A DNA stretch of 64,000 nt from Anagrus nilaparvatae (GCA_022575985.1 JAKSXM010000137.1:19734001-19798000); one strand, 5' to 3'; positions 25,145-37,253 are shown, numbered from the stretch's first letter. A program made the numbers and translations. The notes: a model not told the origin generated them from the letters alone.

Positions 25145-26680
25145 TCCCGACACTATACATTATAAAAAACAATAAATAAAATTAACTTTTATTAACAAGA
25201 AAAAATAAGAGCTAAAGTAAGAATCATTTTAATTAGAGCTATCTTAAAAATTTAAGGCATTTATAACTAGAGCCTTATAAAAAAACGCTTAACAAAAAGT
25301 AATTAGAAATTTCAAATTTACCACGTATGCAAGGTCACACGATTGTCACATGGAATAAAATTTGTACACGCGTTAAAACATAAAAAGAATTATGAAAGTT
25401 TAATGAACGTAAACGTAAACCAGTCAAAGAATTAGCATCTTCACAAGAATGAATGAAATTAAGAAATGGATTTCTAGGTAAAATTAATACGATAAGAAAA
25501 ATACTTGTCTTAGTACAATAAAAATGTCATTTTTAATGTGAAGAAAAAAAATGTTAGAATAAGCGCATATTTATGTTATCTGTATTATAAAGAATATAAA
25601 ATATGCTTATTAACATTTTTTACACGCATGCAAAATATGCATGACAGGTTGTATTTAAGATTTCTTTTAACCTATTTATTAAATTATTCTGAAGGAAAAA
25701 TTATCAATTCTTAATTTTTGTGCGAATTTCAAACAATAGAAAAATTATATATTTTAAAGCATGGCCAAAGATCCCACGTAAATTATCATCACAGGTAAGC
25801 TGTGACCTCCGGCATTTTTTTTTATGGTCAAGGGCTGAGTACGAATTTAAGAAAATACCAATACTTTGATTTTGGCTAAAGGCATTTTAAAAACCTTAAA
25901 TATTAATGTAAATTTTTGAATTTTCAGATAAAGTAGACTGAAATCGATTTCATCCCCTTTGATTGTGTTCTGGCTATTAGTTGGTGAATTTGTTATTCTG
26001 AGTTTTTTGGCTTGTTTTTTAGCCTAAATTTTTTACCTATTGGGAGAATGTTGAGAGATCGTACAAAAAAATTAATTTTTCCTATTCTTCATCTACTTTG
26101 GAGCACAAACCCAAAAATTGCAGATTTTAAGAGAAACTCAAAGGGGCTGGAATCGACTTTTGATTAATTAAAAAAAGTTTTTTTAACAAACAAAAGTCAT
26201 AAATATAAAATTTAGACACAATTACAAAATGCACCCAAAAAATTTATCAACTAGATCTTTTTTTCTTGATACAATCGTCAAACCATTTACGCACAACTAA
26301 AAATTATACTTAAATACTTTCCAAATGTGCCAAAATCACGCATAAATATTTTTTATAATTCCTGCAAATCATCAAATCAAAAATTTAGCAAACGACTTTA
26401 TTACAGTGCACATGTACCTTCAATTCAAATAATAAAATGATATTAAAAAATAAAGTAAACTCTATATCATTAATTAAACCTAATTTCTAGTTTTATCCAT
26501 AAAAATTTTATTGATTATATTATTATTAGCTAAATAATTTTTTAATATCATGCTTTAAATTGGAATTTGTGCCTTTAAAAAAGAATATGATTAAGTACAA
26601 ACACACAGAGAGAGCCGAAAATCACATGAAACCCAAAAATTATGATAATAATAATAAATAAAATGATGCATTGTAATAAC
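25145..26680. other. AT-rich stretch without a gene
   Basis: No gene recognised. Confidence 0.6.
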
Positions 26681-26684
26681 CTTA

Positions 26685-26775
26685 GTGGCGCCTTGAGAAA
26701 AGGATCTCCAAATACTTATAATTCTTAGAAACGCGATCGGCATATATCGTGACGATCAACACGCGAATTCGACAC
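26685..26775. other. GC-richer island of unknown role
   Basis: CpG-containing patch with GGCGCC, GCGATCGGCATATATCG and ACACGCGAATTCG. No open frame or repeat partner. Possible regulatory DNA, from composition only. Confidence 0.25.
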
Positions 26776-26779
26776 CATT

Positions 26780-27460
26780 ATTTTTATTTATTATATATGC
26801 ACATTTATATAAAAATTATACATATACATAGATACAATATTTATTTGTATAAAAAATAACCAAAAAAAAATTTTTTTTTTTTAGTATTTTAAAAAATTAT
26901 GAATACGGCATTTTTTATAGATTATAATACTCAAAAAAAAAGTGTTAATATTTCTATATAACCAGTTTTTTTTTTTTTTTTGAAAATAAATATTTTGTGG
27001 GAAACGATACAAATCTTATTGAATAATGATAAATATTTTTATTTACGTTCTTTTAAAAATCGGAAATTGTTTGCTTCAAATTTTCTTATTATATATAATT
27101 GTGCTAATTTTTTGGTTTACTTAAAAAACACAAACTCTTTAGCAGTAGTAAATTCACTTTTTATGTTATATCGTAAATGGTCTCGTATTTCATAAAATTT
27201 GAAATTTTAGAAATTTTTCAAAAATTACATACAGGAAACTTAAAAATTATTACTTTGTTTAGCCTATAAAGTACTTAAATCTTCAAAAAAATGGATGATA
27301 CATTAAATAATTTGTAGATGAATTAGCAGTAATTCCCTATTATTCCAGGAAATCTCAGAGTTAAAGAGTTCATGAAGATGGAATTAACTCCCCGAAAAAT
27401 TGTTAAAAAATTTCTTCTGATCTCCACAGATTTGTTTAGATCTTTAGATAATCTTCAGGT
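26780..27460. other. AT-rich stretch without a gene
   Basis: Long T and A runs lie at 26865-26882 and 26965-26981. The 71-residue frame at 26980-27195 has no recognisable motif. Confidence 0.5.
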
Positions 27461-27464
27461 AACT

Positions 27465-27790
27465 GAACATTGAATCTTAAAAATAGCTGTTCCGTTGAGT
27501 TGAAATTTAATTTCAAAGATATTGAACCATTCATAACTTTTTTTCTAAATAAGATTTTGACTTGTAATTTTCAGAAATAATTCTAATTGCTGACTAAAAA
27601 AAGTGTAAATAATAATTATTTTTCTAAGTATTTTAGATTTTAATTTCAATTCTGAACATTTAATCTCAAAAATAGCTGTTCCGCTGAGATGAAATTTAAT
27701 TTTAAAGATATTGAACCATTCATAACTTTTTTTCTAAATAAGATTTTAACTTGTAATTTTCAAAAATAATTCTAATTGTTGACTATAAAA
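27465..27790 (+). repeat. 189-bp segmental tandem duplication
   Basis: ATAGCTGTTCCG, followed by TTGAACCATTCATAACTTTT and AAATAAGATTTT, occurs at about 27483 and again at 27672, 189 bp apart. About 135 bp of each unit is clearly matched with few differences. Noncoding. Confidence 0.85.
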
Positions 27791-27799
27791 AGAGAAAAT

Positions 27800-28210
27800 A
27801 AAATTTCTAACTGTCTTACAGAGATGATAAATAATATATAACTTTGAATGAACATGGATTGTGAAAAATTTTCTTTCGCACAGTTCTAGTAAATTTTAAT
27901 TTAATTTCATTGTAATGATATTAATTTACGGATAATTTGTCATTTATTTTTCTAAAAGAGTTACATGAAATTTTTATAAATAAATAAGTAATAATTGTCA
28001 CAATTAGCTCAATATTGTTTCTTAAAATATATATACAGCTTTATAATAGGAAGTAAGCAAAATTTGTAATTAAAAAATGAAATAGAATTTTTATAATTTC
28101 ATTTTCAGTATTTGAATACAAAAAAATTAATTAATGTAGGTATTTATTTATTTAATTTGGTGTAAATAAAGAATAATTTTTTGTAGCTATACAACAATAA
28201 TGAATTATAA
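27800..28210. other. AT-rich stretch without a gene
   Basis: Nothing recognised. Confidence 0.5.
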
Positions 28211-28217
28211 ACAACGA

Positions 28218-28289
28218 AGCTGCGAAGGTCGAGCGGTAACGTTTAAGACTACTGAGCTGAAAAATCGTGTTCAAATCTCTGCTCCAGCT
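28218..28289 (+). tRNA. tRNA-like sequence (pseudogene or SINE head)
   Basis: A type-II-like A box, GGTCGAGCGG, lies at 28227-28236, and a consensus B box, GTTCAAATC, at 28269-28277, with tRNA-like spacing. The ends AGCTGCG and TCCAGCT can form an imperfect acceptor stem (five Watson-Crick pairs, one mismatch, one G-T). The anticodon arm does not pair, so no anticodon can be assigned. A T15 run at 28293-28307 would terminate RNA polymerase III. The A box is of the Leu/Ser kind, yet no long variable arm is present, which suggests decay or a tRNA-derived SINE. Confidence 0.4.
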
Positions 28290-28309
28290 ATATTTTTTTT
28301 TTTTTTTGA

Positions 28310-30605
28310 AAAGTTCAGATCTAAAAAGATATAACTAGATACTGCCAAAATCCATATCTGATCAGAGCTGGATACTCCGACTTCATCAGATCTGGACAGA
28401 AAGAAAATAAAATTCCCCGGGATGATCGAAAAATCAACGAGATTGCTTTAATCTTTATTGATCTAAGGAGATCTCAGGAGATCCAAACAGATATTTCGAA
28501 AGTTCATTGTCTATAGTACTTTGTTTTTTGCACAACTGAATACAAATTCCATACATGATAAATAGTACCACTGGTAAAAATCGCAGGGAACAATCTTAAA
28601 TTAACTAAAGGAGACCTCTTACTAAGTTAAAGGAATTTCAAGCATTTTCTCGTAAATGACATCAAAATTTATGATCGGTGACCTAAAAAACGTTTAAAAT
28701 TATTTAAATCACGTTATGCTTCGTGAATTTGGCAAAAATGTTTCTAAACAGGGAAGTGGCTTTAAGGGATTCATTTAATTATAACTCAGAATGACAACAA
28801 ACAAAACCTCAAACGTTATAAGTGGCAAAAAAATCTGTAATAGAACTTTATCTTCAAGGCTGGAAAAAACAACCTTAAAATGTTGATTTGACTAGAGATT
28901 AGGCTTTGATTTACTGATATATATATATAAAATTCAATACATTTATTAATAATTGTTTAAAAAGCAAGAATTTCAGTATATTCCTCAAGCCTGACATTCC
29001 TTATCTAAAAAAATTCAAATTTTATTTCTGCCCTCAATGAAACTTAAAAATTTCCATAATATTTATAAAATCAAAGAAAATTAGCTTTAAACTACCTTTT
29101 AATCAGAAACCATACTCTTCTTACATTGTGTATGATTTTTTTATGATTGAATTTAATGATATAAACTTTATAATTTTGCATAAAATTAAAAATTTTTTTA
29201 AAACAAACAATTTTACATAAAAAAAAAAACAAAGAAACTATACAACAAGATCAGAAAACTTACCGATGCAAATAAATAAAAGAAAAAAGTATAAATAAAA
29301 TTTATTTCAAAAACTATTTACTACATACCTGATGCAGTATTTTAATGCTAAAAAATTTTAACTTTTATTTTCTTAATGTTATTTCCTTAATTACCAACAT
29401 TTTTATATAAAAAGTAATTTCTTGAAAAATAAAATATATATTTTTTAACGTAAAAATAATGTGTAAAATAAACACGTGTTTTCTTTCTTGCGGAAATCCT
29501 CGATTCTTCATTTTTATAATATTATTATAAATATATAAAAAATAAAGACTTCTCGTCAAATATATATAACATCTTGGTCTTCATCCTTGTAGTAGCGTGT
29601 GTGCTTTTACTATTGTAATGTACAAAAGGAAATGAGGGAGACATTTTTGTTATAGTCTGGAAACATTCATATATATATATACATCCGTACCAATACTTAT
29701 TTAGAAAATTATAAGAAATAATAAATCATTTTATATTAAATAATAATTGATTTTAATATAAAATATGATATATTTTAAGTAAATGATTAAAACAATTAAA
29801 ATAATAGTACAATAAGCATATACATAAATTATAAAGTAACAAAAGATATATTATGCTAGGTATCCGTTCATTTTTCAATTTGCAATTAATCAATTTTTCA
29901 ATTAATCCAAAAATTTCAAAACTGGGAATGTTTTGGCCTAATCTATAAATCTAGGCTATTCCGCGGTGTCTTAATTTCAGTTTTTTTGGTGAAAAAATGG
30001 CAAACTTTATGGACCCATAACTTATTCCAGGCCCCGCGGCCAAAAAAACTAAGATACGAAAGTGACAATGTTTTGGCCTTGGCTATCTCTGACCGAAAAT
30101 TTAGTTTAAAATTTAAAATTTAAAATTATCAGACAAAGTTACTCTAACATCCATTTTGATGCTGTTGTTTTCTGGTTATAACGATATCACATTATGGAAA
30201 GCTTTAGGTACTGCTTGGTAGCTAAGGCAATTAGATAGTAGTCCACTGATTCAAAGAATAAGTCCTTTCAATCGAATAAATAAAATAACAAAATAGCAAA
30301 ATTTAATTATGTTTGATTTTAGAATATTCCTACTTTGTTTTACTTATTTTAAAACGTCATAGAGGCCTCTAAAATTTTACCCAGTAGGATTTTCAACGTG
30401 AAATTTCCCGAGGCATCCAAAAATAAAGTCAGAATTTTCATTTTCTATCCGGAAAATTGAGAAAATCGAAAAATTCAGTAAATGAAAAATTTTCAAAATC
30501 AGTTTTTTGAGCTTGTAATTGAGCACTTAAAAGGCAAATAGAACAAAAATGGAGTTCACCACCATAATATATATGGGAAAACAAATTAAAATTTTTTTTT
30601 TTTAA
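28310..30605. other. AT-rich stretch without a gene
   Basis: No gene recognised. The phrase AATGTTTTGGCCT is repeated directly near 29937 and 30068, with GC patches (CCGCGG, CCCCGCGGCC) near 29960 and 30035. The minus-strand frame at 29365-29559 has no motif. Confidence 0.5.
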
Positions 30606-30857
30606 GTGGCGCTTTTTGAGAAATTCTTATTTGAAAGTTTCTTTAGTTTTTCAGATTTTCCGGCTTTTCCCGGGGTTTTTCCCAAAAAATATCGCCAAAT
30701 TCGGATCGGACGGGAAATTTTACTACCTACCTGTATAAGGAAAATATTTTTTAGACTTGTTCAGAAAATAAAAAAGGAACAGGTGTTTGAGAATGCTATG
30801 AAAATCAAAATTGGAAAAACAGCTGCCAAATCGCAGCCACGCCACCTAGAGCCTTGA
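30606..30857 (+). repeat. Dispersed repeat copy with an 83-codon open frame
   Basis: Partner of the minus strand at 5044-5295. This frame opens at GTG, has no ATG at its start, and ends L-E-P-stop. It contains F-S-D-F-P-A-F and I-R-I-G-R-E-I, shared with the other copy, plus a lysine-rich tail. No known domain. Probably an old repeat rather than a gene. Confidence 0.4.
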
Positions 30858-30869
30858 AAATTGGACAGT

Positions 30870-32590
30870 AACCATATTTTTATTTTAAACACAGTACAAT
30901 TGGTATTTTTGGAATTCAAGACATCGACCTCAGACTTGGGTAAAAACAGCTTAATAGTAGTTTAATAGCTAGGAAATAAAAACTACCAATATGTTCTTTG
31001 GGATTTACATGTTCATTGTGGTGTAGGTCCTTTTTGATCCTTGAAATCATGTAATTTAAGAGCAGCCTAAAAATCTACCGCAGCGACCATTTTAAAAAAG
31101 GTTTATACCTTGTCAAAATCTAAAGGAAAATACTCAAAGAATTCCCCTGCCATTGTGCACACTTATTATGTATCAAAATACTACCATTTTGCAATAAAAT
31201 TTTTTTATTTTGGATAGTTAGGTTCAGAGCACGATGTTCAGAGATGACATCAGTCAAAGTTGATGCTTTTTAAAAAATACAAAGCATCCACAAAGCTTTT
31301 TAAGGAATAAAACGTGTACGGTAGATTTACAGAGTTCAAGAGGCCAATAAGAATAAAAAACTAGACTCTTTTCCCATAAATTTGAGAAAACCAAAATCCT
31401 TTTAAGTTGCCTTAATTTTTGGACTGAGGGGGGTATCCGGCTTGATAAAGAATCGCCCATATAAATAACAACATTTTAATCACAATCATCAATGTTGTTT
31501 AATATAAAAAACAAAAAATTTTAGCCGTAATTACTTAACCTAAAATTATCGTACAAAAAAAAAGACAAGAGTGCTGAATTATTTAGCATGTATATTTATA
31601 AACACAGGATATTACTTTATTGTATAATACTGTTCTTCTAATATTTATAAGAGAAATTTAAATGTATAAAGAAGAAGAAGTATAGAAGAATAATAATAAG
31701 AAATATGTAAAAAGGAAGAAGAGTATATAATAAGTGGTAGTAGGGGAATTTCATTCATGAAAACATAAAAAAAGAAATAAAAAAAAAAGAGAACAAGTCT
31801 CGATTCGGAGGCGTCAATGAATTCTCTCTTGAACAAAAATATTCCCTACCCATTATTATTAAATACTACCACTACTACTCAATGCTACCATATAATCAAG
31901 AGAGAAAGACTCCCCGTCAAGTATTATATATATATGCTTGCAAAAATTCTTTTTTTTACATGTGTGTTTGTGGGTGCGCTTCTTAAAAAGCTCTCTTTTT
32001 GCAGACAAGAATGAATATCAAAAAAGATATTGATGTAGAAGGAGACTCCAAGAATTTTTTTTTTTCTTTTTTATTTTTAGGTACCTGTAAACTATTACTT
32101 TTTTTTTTCTTCGCCTTCTTCTTATATGCGGCTTCTTTTGCTGCTGTTAATACTACCATACTACTACTACTTATACACTTTTTCTACTGATGATCTGTTT
32201 AGCAAATATTACAACTACTTATAATATACGCTTATACTACTTAAAATATTTTTACTCTTACTTTATATACTCATTTTTTTATTGACATTTTTTGTTTTTT
32301 TTTTTTTTAAATTAAATTTTTTATAATGAATTTTACAGATTGTTTTTTGATTAACTGCTTAATTGATTTTTAGATTCACTGAATTGGATTATTCGAAATA
32401 TTTTATCAATTCAGATAGCTTTCTGACTTATATCATTTAAAGTCGCTGTACCCAGAAAATTTTCATGTAAGGAAATGTATAGTTTTTTAGAGAAAAGTCT
32501 CAATGGCGTGGATTGTTTCGGTAAATGTGCAAAATTTAGAGATATTTAAATTGCAAAATCCAAAATTTAACATGGCTATGAAAGATAATT
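30870..32590. other. AT-rich stretch without a gene
   Basis: No gene recognised. A purine-rich GAA/AAG stretch lies at about 31650-31795, and TAC/ACT-rich simple sequence at 31860-31885 and 32148-32172. The overlapping short frames here have no motifs. Confidence 0.5.
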
Positions 32591-32594
32591 CATG

Positions 32595-32933
32595 CACTGT
32601 AAAAAGTAACTTTCTTAGATTTACAAAAAAAATAGAATTTTTTCGAAAAATTAGCGAATTTTCAAAAAATTTTGTAAATATTTGATAAAAATCGTAAATT
32701 CTCGATTTTTTTTGTGATTTTACGAAAAAATTTGTAAATTCACAACTATTTTTTTAAAATTTTCGAAAAAAAATTGTAAATTATCAATTTTTCTTTCGAA
32801 ATTTTCGATAATATACTAAATTTAGTAAATTTACGATTTTTTTCGAATAATTACAAATTTTTTCAAAAATTTACTAATTTTTCGAAAATCTTCTAATTTT
32901 TTTGTTAATATAAGGAAGTTACTTTTTACAGTG
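32595..32933. mobile_element. Palindromic CACTGT MITE, copy 1 (339 bp)
   Basis: Terminal inverted repeats CACTGTAAAAAGTAACTTTC (left) and GAAGTTACTTTTTACAGTG (right). The interior is built from short self-complementary phrases such as TCGAAAAATT, GTAAATAT and TTTACGA, so the element folds along its length. The flanks are TG on both sides, unlike the TA flanks of copies 3 and 4. No open frame. Confidence 0.85.
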
Positions 32934-32939
32934 TGTGAT

Positions 32940-33635
32940 TATCTAATAGGAATATTTTTTTTAACTAATATAAACCATAATCATTAAATTTATTCTCAAA
33001 CTATGAAGCAATTTGCTTACCTAATAATGATCAAACAATTACTATTTATTTCATTCATACAAATCAAACCATGACTCATTACACATTTATTAATTTTTAA
33101 TTATTATTAAGCCATAATTTTATAAATTTAATAGAGGAAGTATAAATAAAAAATATTTTTTCATCGAAATTTAAAAATATTAGCATAGACATGGGCTTAA
33201 AAAATTTTGATAAAAAATATACTGTGTAGTAAAAAAAATAAATAAAAGAAACAGGTAACTACAGGTAACTAGTGTAACTAAACATTCTGGTCCAATATTT
33301 ATAAAAATTTAACGATCATTATTATCATTATTATTGCTATTATTATTATTATTATAAACTGGCTTTCTATATACTAAAAAAAAATCATGGTATTTTTTTA
33401 TGGTATATTTTATCTTGATATACTCCTTTTCTTAGAATTCACAGGTAAATTTAAATGAATGGTGTTCAAATGTTTGTGCGTATAAAAAATGCGGCCATGA
33501 AAATTTTCTCAAAAAATACAGCATAAAATAAAAAAATTTAGTGTTTTTTAAGCTTATTTTTATTTACTCAAAACGGATTAGAAATAGAAATTTATGCTCA
33601 AAAATAACTCAAGTCCTATTTCACCCCCTTCTCAT
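32940..33635. other. AT-rich stretch without a gene
   Basis: No gene recognised. An ATT-rich microsatellite lies near 33315-33355. Confidence 0.5.
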
Positions 33636-33639
33636 CAAT

Positions 33640-34400
33640 TACTGTGCCCCCTAGGGTATCCCACACTATTTTTCATATCTTTACTGGGAAAAAATGCCAA
33701 TTACTGGACATCACTAGATTCTTTTTGCTGTAGGTTTTTAGATCATTGATCACGAATTTTGGGGCCCTATTTACGAAAATGGGCGCTTTCACCCTTAAAT
33801 TTGCAGAAACTACGTCTTAAAACAGCTATTAACATGGAACATGTTTATAGGAAAAGGGTACCCTGTAAATATGAAAACCAAGGGAGGTCAAGTTTGTCCA
33901 ATTTAAGCGGGAAGGGAGTCAAATTGGACTTAGAATAATTCAGGTTTAGGGATTTAAAATATTTTCTATTTAGGGACCTAGATAGGGAATCAGAATAGTT
34001 TGTATTTAGAATCTTAACATTTAGTAAAGGTGATAATTATAAAAATTATAAAAATTGTATTTTAATTTGTGTGTCTATAATTATGCTCAGCTGTAACTAA
34101 AGATCCATGCATTTTGGTTGTGTTTACACAAAATGATTATAAGTTACACTAAGAAACAAATTTAGCCTGCATAAATTTTTTGGGTCGCTAGGCATGAATT
34201 TCGGAGCCCTGCCCATGAAAAATGAGCCTTTTACCCTTAAATTTACAAATACAATCCCTAAAAGAAGTATTTTTCATATATTTTATATTTTTGCAGATTT
34301 AAAGACGAAGCGACAATTTCTCATAGAAAATACCCCGAAATTTGTCATCAGCGTTCAAAAACTTACAGTTGACCAAACCTGACCAGTAATTAAACACCCT
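33640..34400 (+). repeat. Mosaic dispersed repeat (TTTAGGGA and TCACCCTTAAATT modules)
   Basis: Two modules are interleaved. The first (about 33730-33800 and 34185-34260) carries GATCACGAATTTTGG/GCATGAATTTCGG and then ACCCTTAAATTTRCA, and matches the 141-bp tandem repeat at 58.1-58.7 kb. The second (about 33835-34160) carries ACATGGAACATGTT, repeated TTTAGGGA/CAGAATARTT phrases, GTGATAATTA and CATGCATTTTGGTTGT, and matches 54235-54745. Confidence 0.6.
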
Positions 34401-34404
34401 TAAC

Positions 34405-35915
34405 CGTTTATTGACTGGAGTATTTATCTATTTTAGGTCTTCAAAGAAGATTTTCACCATAACAAGATAATCTTTATCCTACAATTATTTATTTCAAAAT
34501 CAAATTTTACCCAATAGTGCAATATACATAATTATACTGTGATCATAAAGCTTTATCCTTAAACCAGTCTTTCTATAAACAGAAACATCATCTATGTTTT
34601 TCTCTAAAAACAGCAATTACTCGAATAAATCCTCCAAAGCAAATGGTAATCATTTTTAGAAGCTAAATTTTAAACTTAATTCTGAATTTACTCCAAAGAT
34701 ATCTTTTGTCCCAATCAATCATAGTATAATCTATGAGGCTATTTTAAGCTTTGAAATGTAGGTCAATCCATAAAATTTATTAGTATTTGTAAAAAATTTC
34801 ATTAATTATCTAATGCCAAAAAATATTTTAATTTAAATTTTATTCACGTACTTTGAAATTACAATAAACCATAAAAAAAATAAATAAATACACAAGAAAT
34901 TCCAAAATTTAATAATTAATCATTAAAACGAAGAAAAAAAAATTAACACATATTTAAAAAATAAATATTTCTATGAATTATTAGATAAAAATCTAACGTT
35001 ACAATCGAAAAAAAAAATAATAATAAAGATTTTATTGAAATATTATCCTAATTACTTAATTTCAAGGTAAAATATTTATCATCTAAAAACTCGGTATTAA
35101 ATCACTTTGATCTTTAAAAAAAAATTAGAAATTTTTTTTTTCTCTAAGAATAACAATGATAAATATTTTTTTCATAAAAAAAATAACTGTTTAGTACATT
35201 AAAATTAGGTTTTTTGTGTTTATTTTTGAAAAAAATTACTATTTTATGCAGTAGTGTAGTAATAACAGTGTTAGACAGAAAATTTAGAGATAAGAGTATC
35301 ACATTTCGATTTCAAATGAACAATTTATTTTTTAAAAATCATGTCCAAAAAAAAGGACTAATCTATGTTTGAATTAAGATCTCATTGTTATAGTTACCGA
35401 AAAAAACTGTCTCTTCATTTATATTTATAAAGAAACTTAAGACCTACCAAGCTGCCGGATTCATGCAGAAAAGAAGCAAAATTAAATATTTAATCAGGCA
35501 TAAAAATTCATTTTAAGGAACCACATAATAAAAAGGATCAATTTTTTTTTCTTTTTTATATTTCATTAAAAAAGATACCAAAATTTGTCTAATCAATTGG
35601 AAATTTTTTTCTGCAAAATATTGTTAACAAAAAAATTCAATCAAAGAAAAAAAGTACAGTTTTTCAATTGTAGTTTTGTCACTTTTTTAAGGTTTGAAAA
35701 AAAAGTATTGGTTTAAATCCTGGGAAACATTTATTTATTGTCAGCTTTCTATTTACATTTTTAATACTTTGTGTATTCTGATAAACTTGTTTTGTGTTTA
35801 TTGTACAGGTGGAATTTTTTTTGGGATTTCATCAAAAATTCTTTCTTTTTTCTTTTTTAAATAGTGGGTACTAAGAAAAATTTAATTTTTGACCTAAAAT
35901 TTGAATTTTAGAAGT
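34405..35915. other. AT-rich stretch without a gene
   Basis: No gene recognised. Confidence 0.6.
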
Positions 35916-35919
35916 ACCA

Positions 35920-36364
35920 CACTGTAAAAAGTAACTTTCTTAAATTTACAAAAAAAATAGAATTTATTCGAAAAATTAGTGAATTTTCAAAAAATTTTGT
36001 AAATATTCGGTAAAAATCGTAAATTTACTAAATTTAGTATATTATCAAAAAATTCGAGAATTCTCGATTTTTTTTGTGATTTTACGAAAAAAGTTGTAAA
36101 TTCACAATTATTTTTCATAAATTCACAACTATTTTTCGGAAATTTACAACTATTTTTTGAAAATTTTCGAAAAAAAATTGTAAATAATCAATTTTTCTTG
36201 CGAATTCACAAAAAAAAAATCGATACTCAAATTTTTAGTTAATATACTAAATTTAATAATTAATCGATTTTTTTCGAATATTTACAAATTTATTTGAAAA
36301 TTTACTAATTTTTCGAAAATGCTCTAATTTTTTTGTTAATATAAGAAAGTTACTTTTTACAGTG
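35920..36364. mobile_element. Palindromic CACTGT MITE, copy 2 (445 bp)
   Basis: The longest copy, with the same terminal repeats as copy 1 and a fuller interior (AGTTGTAAATTCACAA, AAATCGATACTC). It is flanked by CA on the left and TA on the right. It ends about 155 bp before the histone relic. Noncoding. Confidence 0.9.
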
Positions 36365-36520
36365 TACCTACTGGATGTGTATATTAAATCAAGAAAAACA
36401 CTGCTTTAGTATTTAATTTCCAAAAATTTAAATCAAATTCTTGATAATTAAAAATTTAAGTACACCAACCAGACAGTAAATGTTATTTTTAGGCATTAAA
36501 AATAAATATCCGTGATAAAA

Positions 36521-36640
36521 CGAAGTCTTTGCTTGGCACTTTTCCGCGGGCCTCTGGCCTTCCTGTGCTTTTTGACAGCCTTGCCACGGGCGTTGCCGCG
36601 CGCAGTCTTGCTTTACAAGACTTATGAATATTGCTCCTTT
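36521..36640 (-). pseudogene. Histone H3 N-terminal remnant
   Basis: Reading the minus strand from about 36625 gives AAAGCAA, then one extra G, then codons for T-A-R-x4-G-K-A-x-K-K-x4-R-x2-R-K-S-A. The spacing is identical to the histone H3 tail (T-A-R-K-S-T-G-G-K-A ... A-R-K-S-A), with about 11 of 24 residues identical. The start codon position reads ATA. After the K-S-A block (36535) similarity to H3 is lost, so the globular fold is missing. The AT-rich flank begins just beyond. The extra G breaks the frame. Confidence 0.55.
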
Positions 36641-36652
36641 ACAACGTCGAGT

Positions 36653-36694
36653 ACTTATATTTTTCGTTTAAGAAACGTGGCCCTGAAAAGGGCC
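36653..36694 (-). terminator. Histone mRNA 3' stem-loop and downstream element
   Basis: Minus-strand GGCCCTTTTCAGGGCC at 36679-36694 is a perfect replication-dependent histone stem-loop (6-bp stem, TTTC loop). It is followed after about 10-14 nt by ACGAAAAATATAAG, a purine-rich sequence placed like the U7-binding histone downstream element. The plus-strand stem-loop at 37254 has the same arrangement. Such elements replace polyadenylation in core histone mRNAs. The gene that used this signal is almost wholly deleted. Confidence 0.85.
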
Positions 36695-36699
36695 GATTG

Positions 36700-36736
36700 G
36701 TAAAATCCTCCCTTGCCACGTCTTATAATTTTACAT
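36700..36736 (-). pseudogene. H2A/H4 5' remnant fused to a 3' end
   Basis: Minus-strand ACGTGGCAAGGGAGG (36721 down to 36707) encodes R-G-K-G-G, the start shared by H2A (S-G-R-G-K-G-G) and H4 (T-G-R-G-K-G-G). An ATG lies just upstream at 36736-36734, separated by unrelated AT-rich bases. The stem-loop follows about 12 bases later, so essentially the whole coding body is deleted. H2A is favoured because the divergent neighbour looks like H2B, but H4 cannot be excluded. Confidence 0.45.
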
Positions 36737-36759
36737 CGTAAACTTTGTAACGTATTTGT

Positions 36760-36815
36760 CGCGCGCGCTCCAATCAGTGAACGAGCTCGAAGTCAGCGAA
36801 GGCCTATAAATATAA
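36760..36815 (+). promoter_or_regulatory. Histone-type promoter with CCAAT and TATA boxes
   Basis: CCAAT at 36770-36774 is followed by TATAAATA at 36805-36812, inside CpG-rich DNA (GCGCGCGC upstream). It lies between the minus-strand GRGKGG remnant and the plus-strand body, where a shared divergent H2A/H2B promoter would sit. The mirrored sequence TATATTTATA could serve the minus strand. Confidence 0.5.
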
Positions 36816-36825
36816 CCGCAAATCT

Positions 36826-37250
36826 AGCTAAAGCAGCATTTGCTGTCCTGACTTCAGCCTTCACGCACGCGGCTACCTTGACACCTTCGCTATGCTGTGG
36901 ATGAGATTGTTTGCTGGTTTGATTGTTGCTGATGTGCTTGGTGCACTTGGAGGAGTCCATGGCTTTCGGACGTTAAATCCTCATTGAAGCAGCTCGTAAG
37001 CTGTAATTGTTTGAATCGCTTGGTGCAATTTTCCGAGCTCGTAGGCTTGAAGAGGTGGACATTGATATTCCTGGCCAGGAGAAGTCACCTGAGCACGAGG
37101 TGCTCGCATGTTTGTAAGTTTTTTTTTCTCTTTTGTATGTTTGTGTATGAATGTGTATTTGTGACCTTGGTGATTGAATTTGTTGTATGCTTGTGAATTG
37201 TTGGGTGTAAAACGTGTGGCTGGGGCCACGCATCAAATGCTAAAAAACCC
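36826..37250 (+). pseudogene. Decayed core-histone body, probably H2B
   Basis: No intact frame. CTAGCTAAAGCAGC near 36825-36838 resembles H2B codons for T-S-G-K-A-A. Further blocks lie collinear with H2B: GTGCTTG at 36934 (V-L), TCCTCATTGAAG near 36978 (S-I-M-N), TTTGAATCG at 37010 (F-E-R), CCTGGC at 37070 (P-G) and GAGCACGAGGTG at 37091-37102 (K-H-A-V). The first intervals fit H2B within a few bases; the F-E to P-G gap is about 13 codons short. The tail after 37110 is T-rich and unrelated, up to the stem-loop. A degenerate H3 match is the main alternative. Confidence 0.4.
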
Positions 37251-37253
37251 ACC

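Noticed and set aside
36902..36993. Short hydrophobic frame (M-L-W-M-R-L-F-A-G-L...) as a secreted peptide
   Set aside because: It stops after about 30 codons, and the same DNA is better explained as decayed H2B sequence between a histone promoter and a histone stem-loop.
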